Source: Empedobacter stercoris
Lineage (GTDB): Bacteria > Bacteroidota > Bacteroidia > Flavobacteriales > Weeksellaceae
NCBI RefSeq assembly: GCF_025244765.1
Contig: NZ_CP104209.1
Location: forward strand, 1,240,001 to 1,304,000
Direction: 5' to 3'
DNA: 64,000 nucleotides
Shown here: one piece after another, positions 43,658 to 52,038 of the stretch
Numbering within the stretch: position 1 is the stretch's first letter
How the letters are laid out: the number at the start of each line of letters is the position of its first letter
Position numbers and translations under genes: made by a program
Notes under the pieces: model-generated
What the model saw: the letters and a program-made list of their open reading frames with translations, nothing else
Database searches by the model: none
Told to the model about the DNA's origin: nothing

Positions 43658-43673
43658 ATCCCTCACTCTCTGC
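43658..43673 (+). repeat. degenerate second copy of the tRNA-Ser 3' end
   Basis: ATCCCTCACTCTCTGC against ATCCCTCACTCTCCGC in the tRNA, one mismatch in 16 bases. About 160 bases right of attR, same orientation. Likely the scar of an earlier integration. Confidence 0.5.
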
Positions 43674-43928
43674 GACATCGGGATTAATATTTTATTTTCA
43701 ATCGATTACTTAAAAATAACCACTCTACCTATCCGTTTACAAGCATTAGAAAATATAGAATTGTAAATACGTCACATCATCGTAGACTAAATTAGTAAAT
43801 TAATTTTGATAAAATATTTATTTAATTCGGCTATAATATCACTATATTTATATCTGAAAATCAATAAATTAGAGATATTCCTATTTTTTCTAAAGTTCTT
43901 TCAATTTTCACACTTACATTCTTCCTTC

Positions 43929-43994
43929 TATAACGCCTTTATACTACCTTTATAACGCTTTTATACTACCTTTATAATGCATTTATAATACATC
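43929..43994. repeat. six tandem 11-bp repeats
   Basis: Units TATAACGCCTT, TATACTACCTT, TATAACGCTTT, TATACTACCTT, TATAATGCATT, TATAATACATC. Every second unit is more alike, giving a 22-bp higher period. Non-coding. Confidence 0.75.
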
Positions 43995-44246
43995 TATACC
44001 TGAGTAATAGCGTAGTTTATTCGATGTAAGTGGGAGTATAATTCGTTCATAAAGTATTGATAAGAGAATGTAAGTTTCACATGTAACAAAGAGACTCCAT
44101 TCCTAAAAGTTTTGTGAAGTATTTCTACTTTAAAAGCTAATGATTTTACATCAGTCTTTATTGTACAAATAAAGTTAGCCAGATATTCTTAATTTTTGAT
44201 TTTGTACAAATATAAATAAGATTATATTAGCTGAAATTAATACAAT

Positions 44247-45083
44247 ATGAACAAAAAAAATTACTTATCTATTTTATTCGGACTAATTTTTAGTTGCCAA
44301 TTCATTAATGCGCAAACGACGCTTTTATTTACACAGGAACAAGCATCTGAAGGAAGTGCAATAAGTGCTTCTTCATCTTCCCGAACTATTCATGCAGCGG
44401 ATGACTTTATTTTAACCTCAACTGCTACATTATCGAAAGTGGTTTTACATGGTGTACAAATTATGCAAAATCTTTCTTCAATTTTAAAGTCAACTGACTT
44501 TTATATTATAGAAGCTGAAGAGTTGACAACCGAACCTGGAACGCAAAACGTTATTTACAAATCCTTACAATCGATGGATGGAGTAAAATTGGTATCTCAA
44601 GGGATGAGCCAAGATTTTGAAATTGATTTGAGTAATCATGCGATTAAATTAGAAGCAGATCGTAAGTATTGGATCGTTTTTAGCGCATATATTGATGCAG
44701 CGTATCCATCTAATTTGACCGATTGGCATTTCTATCCAGCAAACAACAAAACGGGAACGAGTTTGGCGAAAGTATTTACCAACGATAAATGGACAAATCA
44801 AGCTACAGGTATAACTTTTAGCATTGAAGGTGAAAGCATTTTAGGAACAACGGAGATTTTTAGTAATGCAACTGCTACTTTAGCAACAACGGTTGTAAAT
44901 CAAGTATTAGAAGTAATAAATCCTGAGTTTCTGTCTTTGTCTGTTTATGATTTTAATGGAAAAAATGTTTTAAATTCTACACGTAAAATTAACCAAGTAG
45001 AATTTCTTACTCCAGGTGTTTATTTAGGAGTTATTACGACTAAAAATGGACAAAGGATTTCTACAAAATTCATTAAAAAATAA
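44247..45083 (+). CDS. secreted protein with type IX secretion (T9SS type A) sorting domain
   Basis: 278 residues. Signal peptide MNKKNYLSILFGLIFSCQFINAQ, a beta-sandwich-like body (about 25-195), and the C-terminal sorting domain with LSVYDFNGKNVLNSTRKIN, LTPGVYLGVITTKNGQRISTKFIKK. T9SS cargo of this type is exported through the outer membrane and often anchored to it. The body is not recognised. Monocistronic. Confidence 0.87.
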   Translation: MNKKNYLSILFGLIFSCQFINAQTTLLFTQEQASEGSAISASSSSRTIHAADDFILTSTATLSKVVLHGVQIMQNLSSILKSTDFYIIEAEELTTEPGTQNVIYKSLQSMDGVKLVSQGMSQDFEIDLSNHAIKLEADRKYWIVFSAYIDAAYPSNLTDWHFYPANNKTGTSLAKVFTNDKWTNQATGITFSIEGESILGTTEIFSNATATLATTVVNQVLEVINPEFLSLSVYDFNGKNVLNSTRKINQVEFLTPGVYLGVITTKNGQRISTKFIKK

Positions 45084-45226
45084 AACCTAATTCATAATAA
45101 TACAAAAAAGTATTCTTATTCAACAAATAATATTGGAATTAACGCTTCTCGATAATAAATAAGAGATTAACTGTCTATTATTGTAGCCATCATCTTCCAC
45201 TAACTCTCGGAAACAAAACAATAAAA

Positions 45227-45258
45227 AAAGCCTCAGAAATTAATTTCTGAGGCTTTAT
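45227..45258 (-). terminator. terminator of fabV (bidirectional)
   Basis: Perfect palindrome AAAGCCTCAGAAATTA / TAATTTCTGAGGCTTT with flanking A and T runs. Confidence 0.85.
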
Positions 45259-45274
45259 ATCTTTGTAAATTATT

Positions 45275-46474
45275 TTATGAAATACTTGGAACAGTTACCA
45301 ATTCGTTCGTATCTGCTTCGTAATCGATTTGATCGTAATTAAATCCAAATAATTGGAAAAACTCATCACGATAACCTTTGATATCCGAAATTTCGTTGAT
45401 ATTTTCAGAAGTAACAATTTTCCATAAATCATCCACTTCTTTTTGTACATCTTCTCTCATTTCTAAGTCGTCAATACGAATACGTCCATTTTCATCTAAA
45501 GGAACTTCTCCGTTCGCTGTGTATAAACGCTCTGCAAACAAACGTTGCATTTGTTCGATTGTTCCTTCGTGAATATTTTTATCTTTCATCACTTTGTACA
45601 ATAATGAAACATATAATGGCACAACTGGAATAGCGGAACTGGACTGAGTAACTAATGCTTTATTTACAGAAACGTACGAAATACCATTCAAGTCAGCTAA
45701 TAATTCATTGATCACTGGAACAGTTTTCTCTAAATCATTTTTAGCCATACCAATAGATCCATCTTTGTAAATTCTATGTGTCAACTCTGGTCCGATATAA
45801 GAATAAGCAACTGTTTTAACACCTTCGGCTAAAACGCCTGCGGCTTTCAAATCTTCCATCCAAAATTTCCAGTCCTCACCTCCCATTACTGCAATTGTGT
45901 TATCAATTTCTTCTTGCGATTCGATTGGATTGATTGTAATATCCGTTACACTTGCTGTATGGAAATCAACTGTTTTATTTGTAAATGGCTCACCAATTGG
46001 TTTTAAAACTGAAGAATAAGCTACACCTGTTTTAGGATGTGTACGACGTGGCGAAGCTAAACTGTACACGACTAAGTCTACTTGACCTAAATCTTTTTTG
46101 ATTAAATCAATCGTTTGTTGTTTAATTTCATCTGAGAAAGCATCTCCGTTGATACTTTTTGCATACAAACCAGCTTCGTGCGCTTCTTTCTCGAAAGCGG
46201 CTGTATTGTACCACCCTGCAGTTCCAGGTTTTCTTGGTGCAGCTGGTTTTTCGAAGAAAACACCTATTGTTGCTGCATTATAACCAAAAGCAGCCGTAAT
46301 ACGAGATGACAGTCCAAAACCTGTCGAAGCTCCAATTACCAATACTTTTTTTGGTCCTTCAGTTGAAATATTTTTTGATTTTACGTACTCAATTTGATTG
46401 TGAACATTTTTTGCAGTTCCCTCAGGATGAGTTGTAATGCAAATAAAACCTCTTGTTCTTGGTTGAATAATCAT
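45275..46474 (-). CDS. fabV: trans-2-enoyl-ACP/CoA reductase FabV
   Basis: 399 residues, the standard length. Catalyses the last, NADH-dependent reduction step of each fatty acid elongation round; a triclosan-tolerant alternative to FabI. Rossmann motif VIGASTGFGLSSR near residue 47 and the Y-x8-K site (YIGPELTHRIYKDGSIGMAK) near 235-244 are present. The N-terminal I-x-P-x-x-RGFICIT-x-HP head is typical. Single gene. Confidence 0.96.
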   Translation of the reverse strand: MIIQPRTRGFICITTHPEGTAKNVHNQIEYVKSKNISTEGPKKVLVIGASTGFGLSSRITAAFGYNAATIGVFFEKPAAPRKPGTAGWYNTAAFEKEAHEAGLYAKSINGDAFSDEIKQQTIDLIKKDLGQVDLVVYSLASPRRTHPKTGVAYSSVLKPIGEPFTNKTVDFHTASVTDITINPIESQEEIDNTIAVMGGEDWKFWMEDLKAAGVLAEGVKTVAYSYIGPELTHRIYKDGSIGMAKNDLEKTVPVINELLADLNGISYVSVNKALVTQSSSAIPVVPLYVSLLYKVMKDKNIHEGTIEQMQRLFAERLYTANGEVPLDENGRIRIDDLEMREDVQKEVDDLWKIVTSENINEISDIKGYRDEFFQLFGFNYDQIDYEADTNELVTVPSIS

Positions 46475-46577
46475 TATACTTAATTTAGTCGCATAAATTT
46501 ATAAAATAAATTCAATATAACGAAACCTTCTTTTAACATACAGAAACAATATTTATCCTACCGAATTTTACTACCTT

Positions 46578-47006
46578 ATGAAAAATATACACATTGGCTC
46601 TTTGATTAAAAAAAGAGTGAACGAATTAGACATTGACACATCAAGAATTATTGCTTTTTTTAAGACTTATACAGAAGAAGAAATAAAAGCACAATTCAAG
46701 AGTAAAAGTATCTTAACTGATGATTTGCTCAAATGGTCAAAATTATTAGAGTATGATTTTTTTAGAATCTATTCGCAACATATTATTTTGTTTTCTCCTC
46801 TTCCAAAAAACTCTTCTAAAACAACTTCCTCCACAAGTTCTGTATTACCAAGCTTTCGAAAAAGTGTCTATACAAAAGAGATTATTGACTTTGTTTTGGA
46901 TTTATACACAACTGAAAACAAAAAGATTCAAGAAATTTCGAATGAATACAATATACCTAAAAATACCATCCATAATTGGATAAAGAAATATCTACCTCAA
47001 AATTAA
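46578..47006 (+). CDS. HTH protein with transposase-OrfA-like C-terminus
   Basis: 142 residues. Residues 1-70 resemble a small regulator (IGSLIKKRVNELDIDTSRIIAFFK). The C-terminal 45 form a transposase-type HTH (EIIDFVLDLYTTENKKIQEISNEYNIPKNTIHNWIKKYL). No inverted repeats or catalytic ORF beside it, so not a working IS. Paired with the next gene 12 bases on. Such pairs are common in Weeksellaceae; role unknown. Confidence 0.65.
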   Translation: MKNIHIGSLIKKRVNELDIDTSRIIAFFKTYTEEEIKAQFKSKSILTDDLLKWSKLLEYDFFRIYSQHIILFSPLPKNSSKTTSSTSSVLPSFRKSVYTKEIIDFVLDLYTTENKKIQEISNEYNIPKNTIHNWIKKYLPQN

Positions 47007-47018
47007 ATTTTACTCATC

Positions 47019-47324
47019 ATGCAAAAACCAAACTACCAAAAAATTTATAAAGAGATTATTCAGAAAAAGTTCCCAGAAAAAATTCAACAAACCAAAAAGC
47101 TTTTAAAAAAAGAAATGGATGTTTTGGATGTCATCAAACTATCAGAGATATTAAACACTAACGAAACTACTGATAATCAAAAACACAAATCGTATGATTT
47201 AAACTCTATTCAGAAAATATTAAATATTCAGAAAAAGAATAATTACACCAATACCTATATTGCTGAAAAATATAAAATAAGTAGAAATACAATTGCTAAA
47301 TGGCGAAAGATATATGATTATTAA
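47019..47324 (+). CDS. small HTH protein, partner of the preceding gene
   Basis: 101 residues. Lysine-rich N-terminal helix and a C-terminal transposase-type HTH (QKKNNYTNTYIAEKYKISRNTIAKWRKIY) similar in plan to the preceding protein. Likely cotranscribed. Function unknown. Confidence 0.65.
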   Translation: MQKPNYQKIYKEIIQKKFPEKIQQTKKLLKKEMDVLDVIKLSEILNTNETTDNQKHKSYDLNSIQKILNIQKKNNYTNTYIAEKYKISRNTIAKWRKIYDY

Positions 47325-47327
47325 ATA

Positions 47328-47353
47328 GAAAAGGCTTCACGATGAAGCCTTTT
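47328..47353. terminator. bidirectional terminator between convergent genes
   Basis: Stem AAAAGGCTTCA / TGAAGCCTTTT with loop CGA and T runs for both strands. Confidence 0.85.
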
Positions 47354-47665
47354 TTATTGATTGTTTTTATCTTCTTTAATCACTTTATGTACTGCTAAAG
47401 TTGCAAAAGGTACAAAAGCATACATTATGTAAATGATAAAATCTTCATCATCCCATTTGTAAATTTTTCTAACTTTGAAAAGTAACAGCAGATAAACTGT
47501 AAACCAGAAACCATGGAAACTTCCTGCAAATGGCATAGGCAGCACATAATCAAATTGATATTTAATCGGCATTGCGACTAAAAACAAAAGTGCACAACTT
47601 ACCGTTTCCCACACACAAGCAGTAGCGAACCATTTTTTTAACTTTTCGTCAGATACATTTAACAT
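47354..47665 (-). CDS. DUF3817 membrane protein
   Basis: 103 residues, three hydrophobic segments. Family marks WETVSCALLFLVAMPIKYQF and AGSFHGFWFTVYLLLLFKV. The family has no assigned function. Single gene, convergent with the HTH pair. Confidence 0.85.
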   Translation of the reverse strand: MLNVSDEKLKKWFATACVWETVSCALLFLVAMPIKYQFDYVLPMPFAGSFHGFWFTVYLLLLFKVRKIYKWDDEDFIIYIMYAFVPFATLAVHKVIKEDKNNQ

Positions 47666-47828
47666 GGTGCAAATTTAATTTTTTATTGATACTCTCCTAA
47701 TGACAATCATTAGTTAAACGGTTAATTTAACAAAAATAATGTACAATTATTACTATTTATGATAATCACACATAGTAATTATCAATATTATTGATTATTT
47801 TTGTAACTAATCCAAAACCATCTATTGA

Positions 47829-48947
47829 ATGCATGTAAACAATTTTATTTCAAGAAAATTCAATTTAGCATTACCTTATTGGACAATTGTCTGTCCAATT
47901 ATAGCAATCTTTTCGTTAGGATTTGCCGACCAATTTAAAGAACAAGTGTGGTTTTCTACAGTTTTAGGAATCATATTAATTTTTGCAGTTTTAGCAGCTG
48001 TACATCATGCAGAAGTTGTAGCGCATAAAGTAGGCGAACCTTTCGGAACCATAATTTTAGCCTTAGCCATCACTGTAATCGAGGTTTCATTAATTGTCTC
48101 ATTGATGATGTCAGAACCGACTGGATTTCCATCTGTCCTGGCGCGAGACACTGTTTTTGCAGCTGTGATGATTATTTTAACCGGAATAATCGGAATATGT
48201 TTATTGGCAGGAGGTGTTCGTTTTAGGGAGCAAAACTTCATTAAACAAGGTGTTTCGACAGCCCTTATTACTTTGGTTGCTATTTCTATTTTAACATTAG
48301 TTTTACCCAACTTTTTGACATCAGAAAAAGGCGGTGAATTTTCGTCTTCCCAATTAATTTTTGTCGCAATTATTTCTCTTATTTTATATGGCGGATTTAT
48401 TTCTGTACAAACTATTCGACACAGAGATTATTTCCTTCCACAAAATAATTCTGATAACGTTGTTTCCGAATTACATGTTGAAAAACCTAATCTACTAACA
48501 ACCATTTCTAGTTTAGTTTTATTAATATTTGCACTTGTTGCAGTTGTATTATTATCTAAGAAACTATCGCCTACCATCGAATCAATTGTGATGGAATTTG
48601 GAGCTCCAAAATCGTTGGTCGGAATTATTATTGCTGGAGTTATTTTATTACCAGAAGGCTTAGCAGCGTATAAAGCTGCGAAACAAGACCGCTTACAAAC
48701 AAGTCTTAATTTGGCTTTAGGTTCTGCTTTAGCTTCAATCGGATTAACGATACCAGCTGTTGCAATTGTATGTTATTTTACAGGATTAGAAGTTACGTTG
48801 GGTATCGATGCTAAATCTTCTGTCTTATTGGTACTTTCGCTGTTTACAGTTTATTTATCTCTAAGTTCGGGCCGTACAAATATTCAACAAGGAATTGTTT
48901 TATTAACCCTTTTTGCAACCTATTTATTTACAACAATTGTCCCTTAA
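47829..48947 (+). CDS. Ca2+/H+ (Na+/H+) antiporter, ChaA family
   Basis: 372 residues with eleven or so membrane helices. The CaCA family alpha-1 motif is visible as VGEPFGTIILALAITVIEVSLIVSLMMS and alpha-2 as GIIIAGVILLPEGLAAYKAAKQDRLQTSLNLALGSALASIGLTIPAV (two parts of one stretch). It exports Ca2+ or Na+ in exchange for protons. Single gene. Its natural terminator is split by the IS at 48984. Confidence 0.9.
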   Translation: MHVNNFISRKFNLALPYWTIVCPIIAIFSLGFADQFKEQVWFSTVLGIILIFAVLAAVHHAEVVAHKVGEPFGTIILALAITVIEVSLIVSLMMSEPTGFPSVLARDTVFAAVMIILTGIIGICLLAGGVRFREQNFIKQGVSTALITLVAISILTLVLPNFLTSEKGGEFSSSQLIFVAIISLILYGGFISVQTIRHRDYFLPQNNSDNVVSELHVEKPNLLTTISSLVLLIFALVAVVLLSKKLSPTIESIVMEFGAPKSLVGIIIAGVILLPEGLAAYKAAKQDRLQTSLNLALGSALASIGLTIPAVAIVCYFTGLEVTLGIDAKSSVLLVLSLFTVYLSLSSGRTNIQQGIVLLTLFATYLFTTIVP

Positions 48948-48965
48948 AAATAAGTTTTAAAAACT

Positions 48966-48977
48966 AAAAAAGCGACT
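48966..48977. terminator. left half of the chaA/oxyR bidirectional terminator, split by an IS
   Basis: AAAAAAGCGACT pairs perfectly with AGTCGCTTTTTT at 50434-50445. The 1444-bp IS sits in the nine-base loop. Confidence 0.85.
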
Positions 48978-49017
48978 TGAATTTAGACTGCACCCAAAAG
49001 TTTGGACAGATTAAAAA

Positions 49018-49797
49018 TTAATAATTATAAAAATGAGTTCGATATTGTATCGGGCTCATTTTATTTAAGTTCGATTTTATTCTATCGTTATTGTAATAGT
49101 AAATGTATTGTTTTATTTCTTTTTTTAGCTCTTCAATAGAATTAAATTTTTGTAAATAAAATAGTTCCGATTTCAGTATTCCGAAGAAATTCTCGATAAT
49201 AGCATTATCTAAGCAATTTCCTTTTCTACTCATACTTTGTATGATTCCTTTTTCATTTAATAAAGCCTGATATTGTTTCATTTGATATTGCCATCCTTGA
49301 TCGGAATGTAATATCAAATCTTTGGTGTCTTTCGTTATTTTAAATGCCTTTTTAAGCATTTGAGTTACTTGATTAAAAACAGGTCGTTCGCTTAACTCAT
49401 AGCTGATAATTTCTTGATTGTACAGATCCATTATTGGTGATAAATATAGTTTTTTATCTTTTACTTTAAACTCGGTAACATCTGTTACCCATTTTTGGTT
49501 GGGTTTATCAGCCTTAAATGCTCTTTGCAAGATGTTTGGTGCAATCTTTCCTTGTTCTCCTTTGTAAGATTTGTATTTTTTTCTTCGAATCAAACTCTTT
49601 AATCCTAAGCTATTCATCAGTTTAAGAACAGTTTTATGATTGATGATAGTTCCTGATTTTCTTAATTCATCGGTAATTCGTCGATAGCCATATCGCCCTT
49701 TATGCTGATGATAAATGGATTTTATCTTAAGTTTTAATTCCTCGTATTTATCTGTTTTACTACGTGAAATATGATAGTAAAAGCTGCTTCTAGCCAT
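49018..49797 (-). CDS. IS150-type transposase OrfB, copy 1
   Basis: 259 residues from the ATG. DDE core: WVTDVTEF, LILHSDQGWQYQ, DNAIIENFFGILKSE. The OrfB frame is open upstream through the end of orfA (…AINELRPEFHLNLLLDC… before MARSSFYYH), the normal place for a -1 frameshift that makes the OrfAB transposase. The A-rich run near 49864-49884 is the likely slip site. Confidence 0.93.
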   Translation of the reverse strand: MARSSFYYHISRSKTDKYEELKLKIKSIYHQHKGRYGYRRITDELRKSGTIINHKTVLKLMNSLGLKSLIRRKKYKSYKGEQGKIAPNILQRAFKADKPNQKWVTDVTEFKVKDKKLYLSPIMDLYNQEIISYELSERPVFNQVTQMLKKAFKITKDTKDLILHSDQGWQYQMKQYQALLNEKGIIQSMSRKGNCLDNAIIENFFGILKSELFYLQKFNSIEELKKEIKQYIYYYNNDRIKSNLNKMSPIQYRTHFYNY

Positions 49798-49847
49798 ATG
49801 TGTACAATCTAAAAGTAAATTTAGATGAAATTCTGGCCTTAATTCAT

Positions 49848-50384
49848 TTATGGCTTGCGTCCAAGTTTCTTTTGTTTTTCTTCCTCGGCTTGAATTAAGG
49901 CATTGAACTTTTTTAAGAGTGCAACTTCACAACGTAAACGTTCAATCTCTAACAATAGTTCTTCTTCTCTTGTTAACGGTTGTTTCGATTTTTTAGGTCT
50001 ACCCTTAGATGTGCTCATAGTCTTGGGACGGCCTTTTGGTTTGGGGTTTAATCCGTCTATTCCAAAGGTAGCAAAATCTTTTTGCCATTTTATAATAACC
50101 GATTCACTTGGAATATTAAATTTCAAGCGTGCTTCACGCAAACTAAGAAACTGTTTGGTTATAGACTTAATAACTTTCAACTTAAATTCAACGCTATACG
50201 TTTGGTTTTTTTTAGGTTCTATACCTGAAATTCCTTGATTATGATAATCAGAAACCCATTTCTTTAATAAAGAAGCATGTATATTTTCTTTTTTACTAAT
50301 TGAACGTATTGTTCGATGTTTTTCTAAAACTTCTTTCACACAACGTAACTTAAATGCTACACCATATTTTACTTTTCTTGTCAT
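49848..50384 (-). CDS. IS150-type OrfA, copy 1
   Basis: 178 residues from MTRKVKYG; a TTG further up reads through the terminal repeat and is not used. Two HTH domains (KENIHASLLKKWVSDYHNQG; LREARLKFNIPSESVIIKWQ) and a C-terminal coiled segment (TREEELLLEIERLRCEVALL). Confidence 0.92.
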   Translation of the reverse strand: MTRKVKYGVAFKLRCVKEVLEKHRTIRSISKKENIHASLLKKWVSDYHNQGISGIEPKKNQTYSVEFKLKVIKSITKQFLSLREARLKFNIPSESVIIKWQKDFATFGIDGLNPKPKGRPKTMSTSKGRPKKSKQPLTREEELLLEIERLRCEVALLKKFNALIQAEEEKQKKLGRKP

Positions 50385-50433
50385 AAAAAATGCCCCCAAA
50401 AGTGTCTAACTTTTTGGGGGCAGTGTAATTATC

Positions 50434-50445
50434 AGTCGCTTTTTT
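50434..50445. terminator. right half of the chaA/oxyR bidirectional terminator, split by an IS
   Basis: AGTCGCTTTTTT, the partner of 48966-48977. Confidence 0.85.
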
Positions 50446-50468
50446 TATGCTTAAAATAAATAGTTGCT

Positions 50469-51419
50469 CTATCTTTTAGGTAACGAAACCATATTCGAAT
50501 CCATTTTTTGGTCTTTTTCTAAAAATATTTTCCCTCTCAATATACCTTGAATTGTATTGATTAATTCTTTTTCAAAAGAATCCCTCAGTTGAGATTGATG
50601 AAAAATCAATGAAACTTCTCGCGTAGGAACTGGAGATTCGAAATTCTTTACAAACTTTTTATATTCATCTGATAAATCATCCGCAACCAACGCTGGTAAC
50701 AATGTCATTCCATATCCATCGTTTGCTAATTTTATCAAAGCTTCGAAACTTCCTGAATCCAATTTTATCGGACGGTTTTTCATATTAGATGTATCGCATA
50801 ATGCCAATACATTATTTCTAAAACAATGACCTTCTTGTAAAATCAATAAATCTGAAGTATCTAAATCATTTTCATTAATTTTTTCTTTGCCCGCTAAACG
50901 ATGTCCATTTGGAACATAACCTACCAACGGTTCATAATATAAAGGTCTTTCTATCAGTTGATCTTCGAATAATGGAGAAACGACAATTCCAAAATCTAAT
51001 GAGCCGTCTTTTATTCCTTTTACAATTTTATCCGTTTGCAATTCTTTGATAATCAAATTTGATTTCGGATTATTTTTTTGAAAAGTTTTATAAAACAATG
51101 GCACCAAAGATGGTAAAACGGTTGGTATAACTCCAATCACAAAATCACCTTCTAACAAACCTTTTTCTTCGTTAACAAGATGTTTCATTCGATTAGCTTC
51201 CATTAAAATTGTTTTGGCTTGTGCAACAATTTTTTCTCCAATTTGTGTAATCTTAATTGGATGCGAAGTTCTATCGAAAATATCAATATTTAACTCTTTT
51301 TCCAATTTCTGAATTTGCATGCTCAACGTTGGTTGAGTAACAAAGGATTTATCAGCAGCAATTGTAAAGTTCTTATGCTCAGCAACAGCCAGCACATATT
51401 GTAATTGTACTAATGTCAT
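50469..51419 (-). CDS. oxyR: hydrogen-peroxide-sensing LysR regulator OxyR
   Basis: 316 residues. LysR HTH at 1-60 (LQYVLAVAEHKNFTIAADKSF). The redox pair lies in EGHCFRNNVLALCD with Cys199 and Cys208, the same numbers as in E. coli OxyR; disulfide formation there switches on peroxide defence genes. Usual partners such as catalase or ahpC are not in the window. Single gene. Confidence 0.92.
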   Translation of the reverse strand: MTLVQLQYVLAVAEHKNFTIAADKSFVTQPTLSMQIQKLEKELNIDIFDRTSHPIKITQIGEKIVAQAKTILMEANRMKHLVNEEKGLLEGDFVIGVIPTVLPSLVPLFYKTFQKNNPKSNLIIKELQTDKIVKGIKDGSLDFGIVVSPLFEDQLIERPLYYEPLVGYVPNGHRLAGKEKINENDLDTSDLLILQEGHCFRNNVLALCDTSNMKNRPIKLDSGSFEALIKLANDGYGMTLLPALVADDLSDEYKKFVKNFESPVPTREVSLIFHQSQLRDSFEKELINTIQGILRGKIFLEKDQKMDSNMVSLPKR

Positions 51420-51455
51420 ATTTAAAAATTGATATCTATAAATTTTTGTGATAAA

Positions 51456-51486
51456 GATATGGATTATTATATTATGAATCTATATC
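51456..51486 (-). promoter_or_regulatory. imperfect dyad upstream of oxyR
   Basis: Arms GATATgGATtat and atgAATCtATATC around an AT-rich centre, 37 bases before the oxyR ATG. A plausible LysR-type autoregulatory site. Confidence 0.35.
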
Positions 51487-51496
51487 ATAAATCATA

Positions 51497-51526
51497 AAAA
51501 AAGCTCGGATATATCCGAGCTTATAA
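51497..51526 (-). terminator. terminator of the lipoprotein gene
   Basis: Palindrome AAGCTCGGATA / TATCCGAGCTT with A and T tracts. Confidence 0.75.
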
Positions 51527-51542
51527 AGTTGAAAACAACCTA

Positions 51543-51959
51543 TTAGTTATTTAATTGTTTTTGAATTTCAGCTGTCCAATCTTGTAATTTCTTTGCATCT
51601 TCTGGCTTCAATGTTTGTGTTATTGTTTTCAAACCTTGTTTCAAATCAATTGCCTTTTTTGATAATTCTGCTAATTTCGCTTGGTCTCCAGCTGTTGCGG
51701 CTAATTTCATGTCTGCAGCCAATTGATTAAATTGATTAACCCATTCAGTAGCCTTTGGATCAGAGAAAGTTGGTAAATCTTTTGCTACATCTGCAACTTT
51801 ATCCATCGTTTCTTTACCTGCTTCAACTTGATCTTGTACTGTATTTGCTACATTTTCTTGCGTATTTTCTACTTTGTCTGCTACTTTTTCTTTTTCAGAT
51901 TTACAAGAAGATAAAGAAACTACACCTAATACTGCAGCGGCTAAAAATAATTTTTTCAT
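51543..51959 (-). CDS. small lipoprotein of unknown function
   Basis: 138 residues. Signal MKKLFLAAAVLGVVSLSSC with lipobox LSSC, then a lysine/glutamate-rich helical domain (VADKVENTQENVANTVQDQVEAGKE...). Likely a periplasm-facing lipoprotein. No known family recognised. Single gene with its own terminator. Confidence 0.8.
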   Translation of the reverse strand: MKKLFLAAAVLGVVSLSSCKSEKEKVADKVENTQENVANTVQDQVEAGKETMDKVADVAKDLPTFSDPKATEWVNQFNQLAADMKLAATAGDQAKLAELSKKAIDLKQGLKTITQTLKPEDAKKLQDWTAEIQKQLNN

Positions 51960-52038
51960 TTTAATTAGAGTTTAAAAGTTTATAATATTGTTTGATTGTT
52001 CAATTTAAACAAATCTAACGAATTATTCTTATTATTTT

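Larger units (their letters stand above)
43538..44246. other. intergenic stretch with att scar and short tandem repeats
   Basis: No gene supported. It contains a partial second copy of the tRNA-Ser end at about 43658-43673 and six tandem 11-bp units at 43929-43994; both are listed separately. The remainder is AT-rich and includes the promoter region of the T9SS gene. Confidence 0.5.
48984..50427 (-). mobile_element. IS3-family element of IS150 type, copy 1 (1444 bp)
   Basis: Ends TAGACTGCACCC and GGGGGCAGTGTA; terminal inverted repeats match at 20 of 26 positions. Flanked by the 3-bp target duplication ATT (48981-48983, 50428-50430). Encodes orfA and orfB. Identical in length to copy 2 at 62447-63890, with one base change noticed (50046). 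Confidence 0.93.

Noticed and set aside
43929-43994. CRISPR-like tandem repeat
   Set aside because: Units are 11 bp with no spacers, and no cas gene is in the window.
46578-47324. Insertion sequence
   Set aside because: Two HTH proteins but no catalytic transposase, no inverted repeats and no target duplication.
48005-48310. 101-codon frame antisense to chaA
   Set aside because: Shadow of a membrane protein gene; composition is that of a reversed coding strand.
49903-50238. 111-codon frame antisense to IS orfA (also at 63366-63701)
   Set aside because: Recurs only because the IS is repeated; the opposite strand encodes a typical OrfA.
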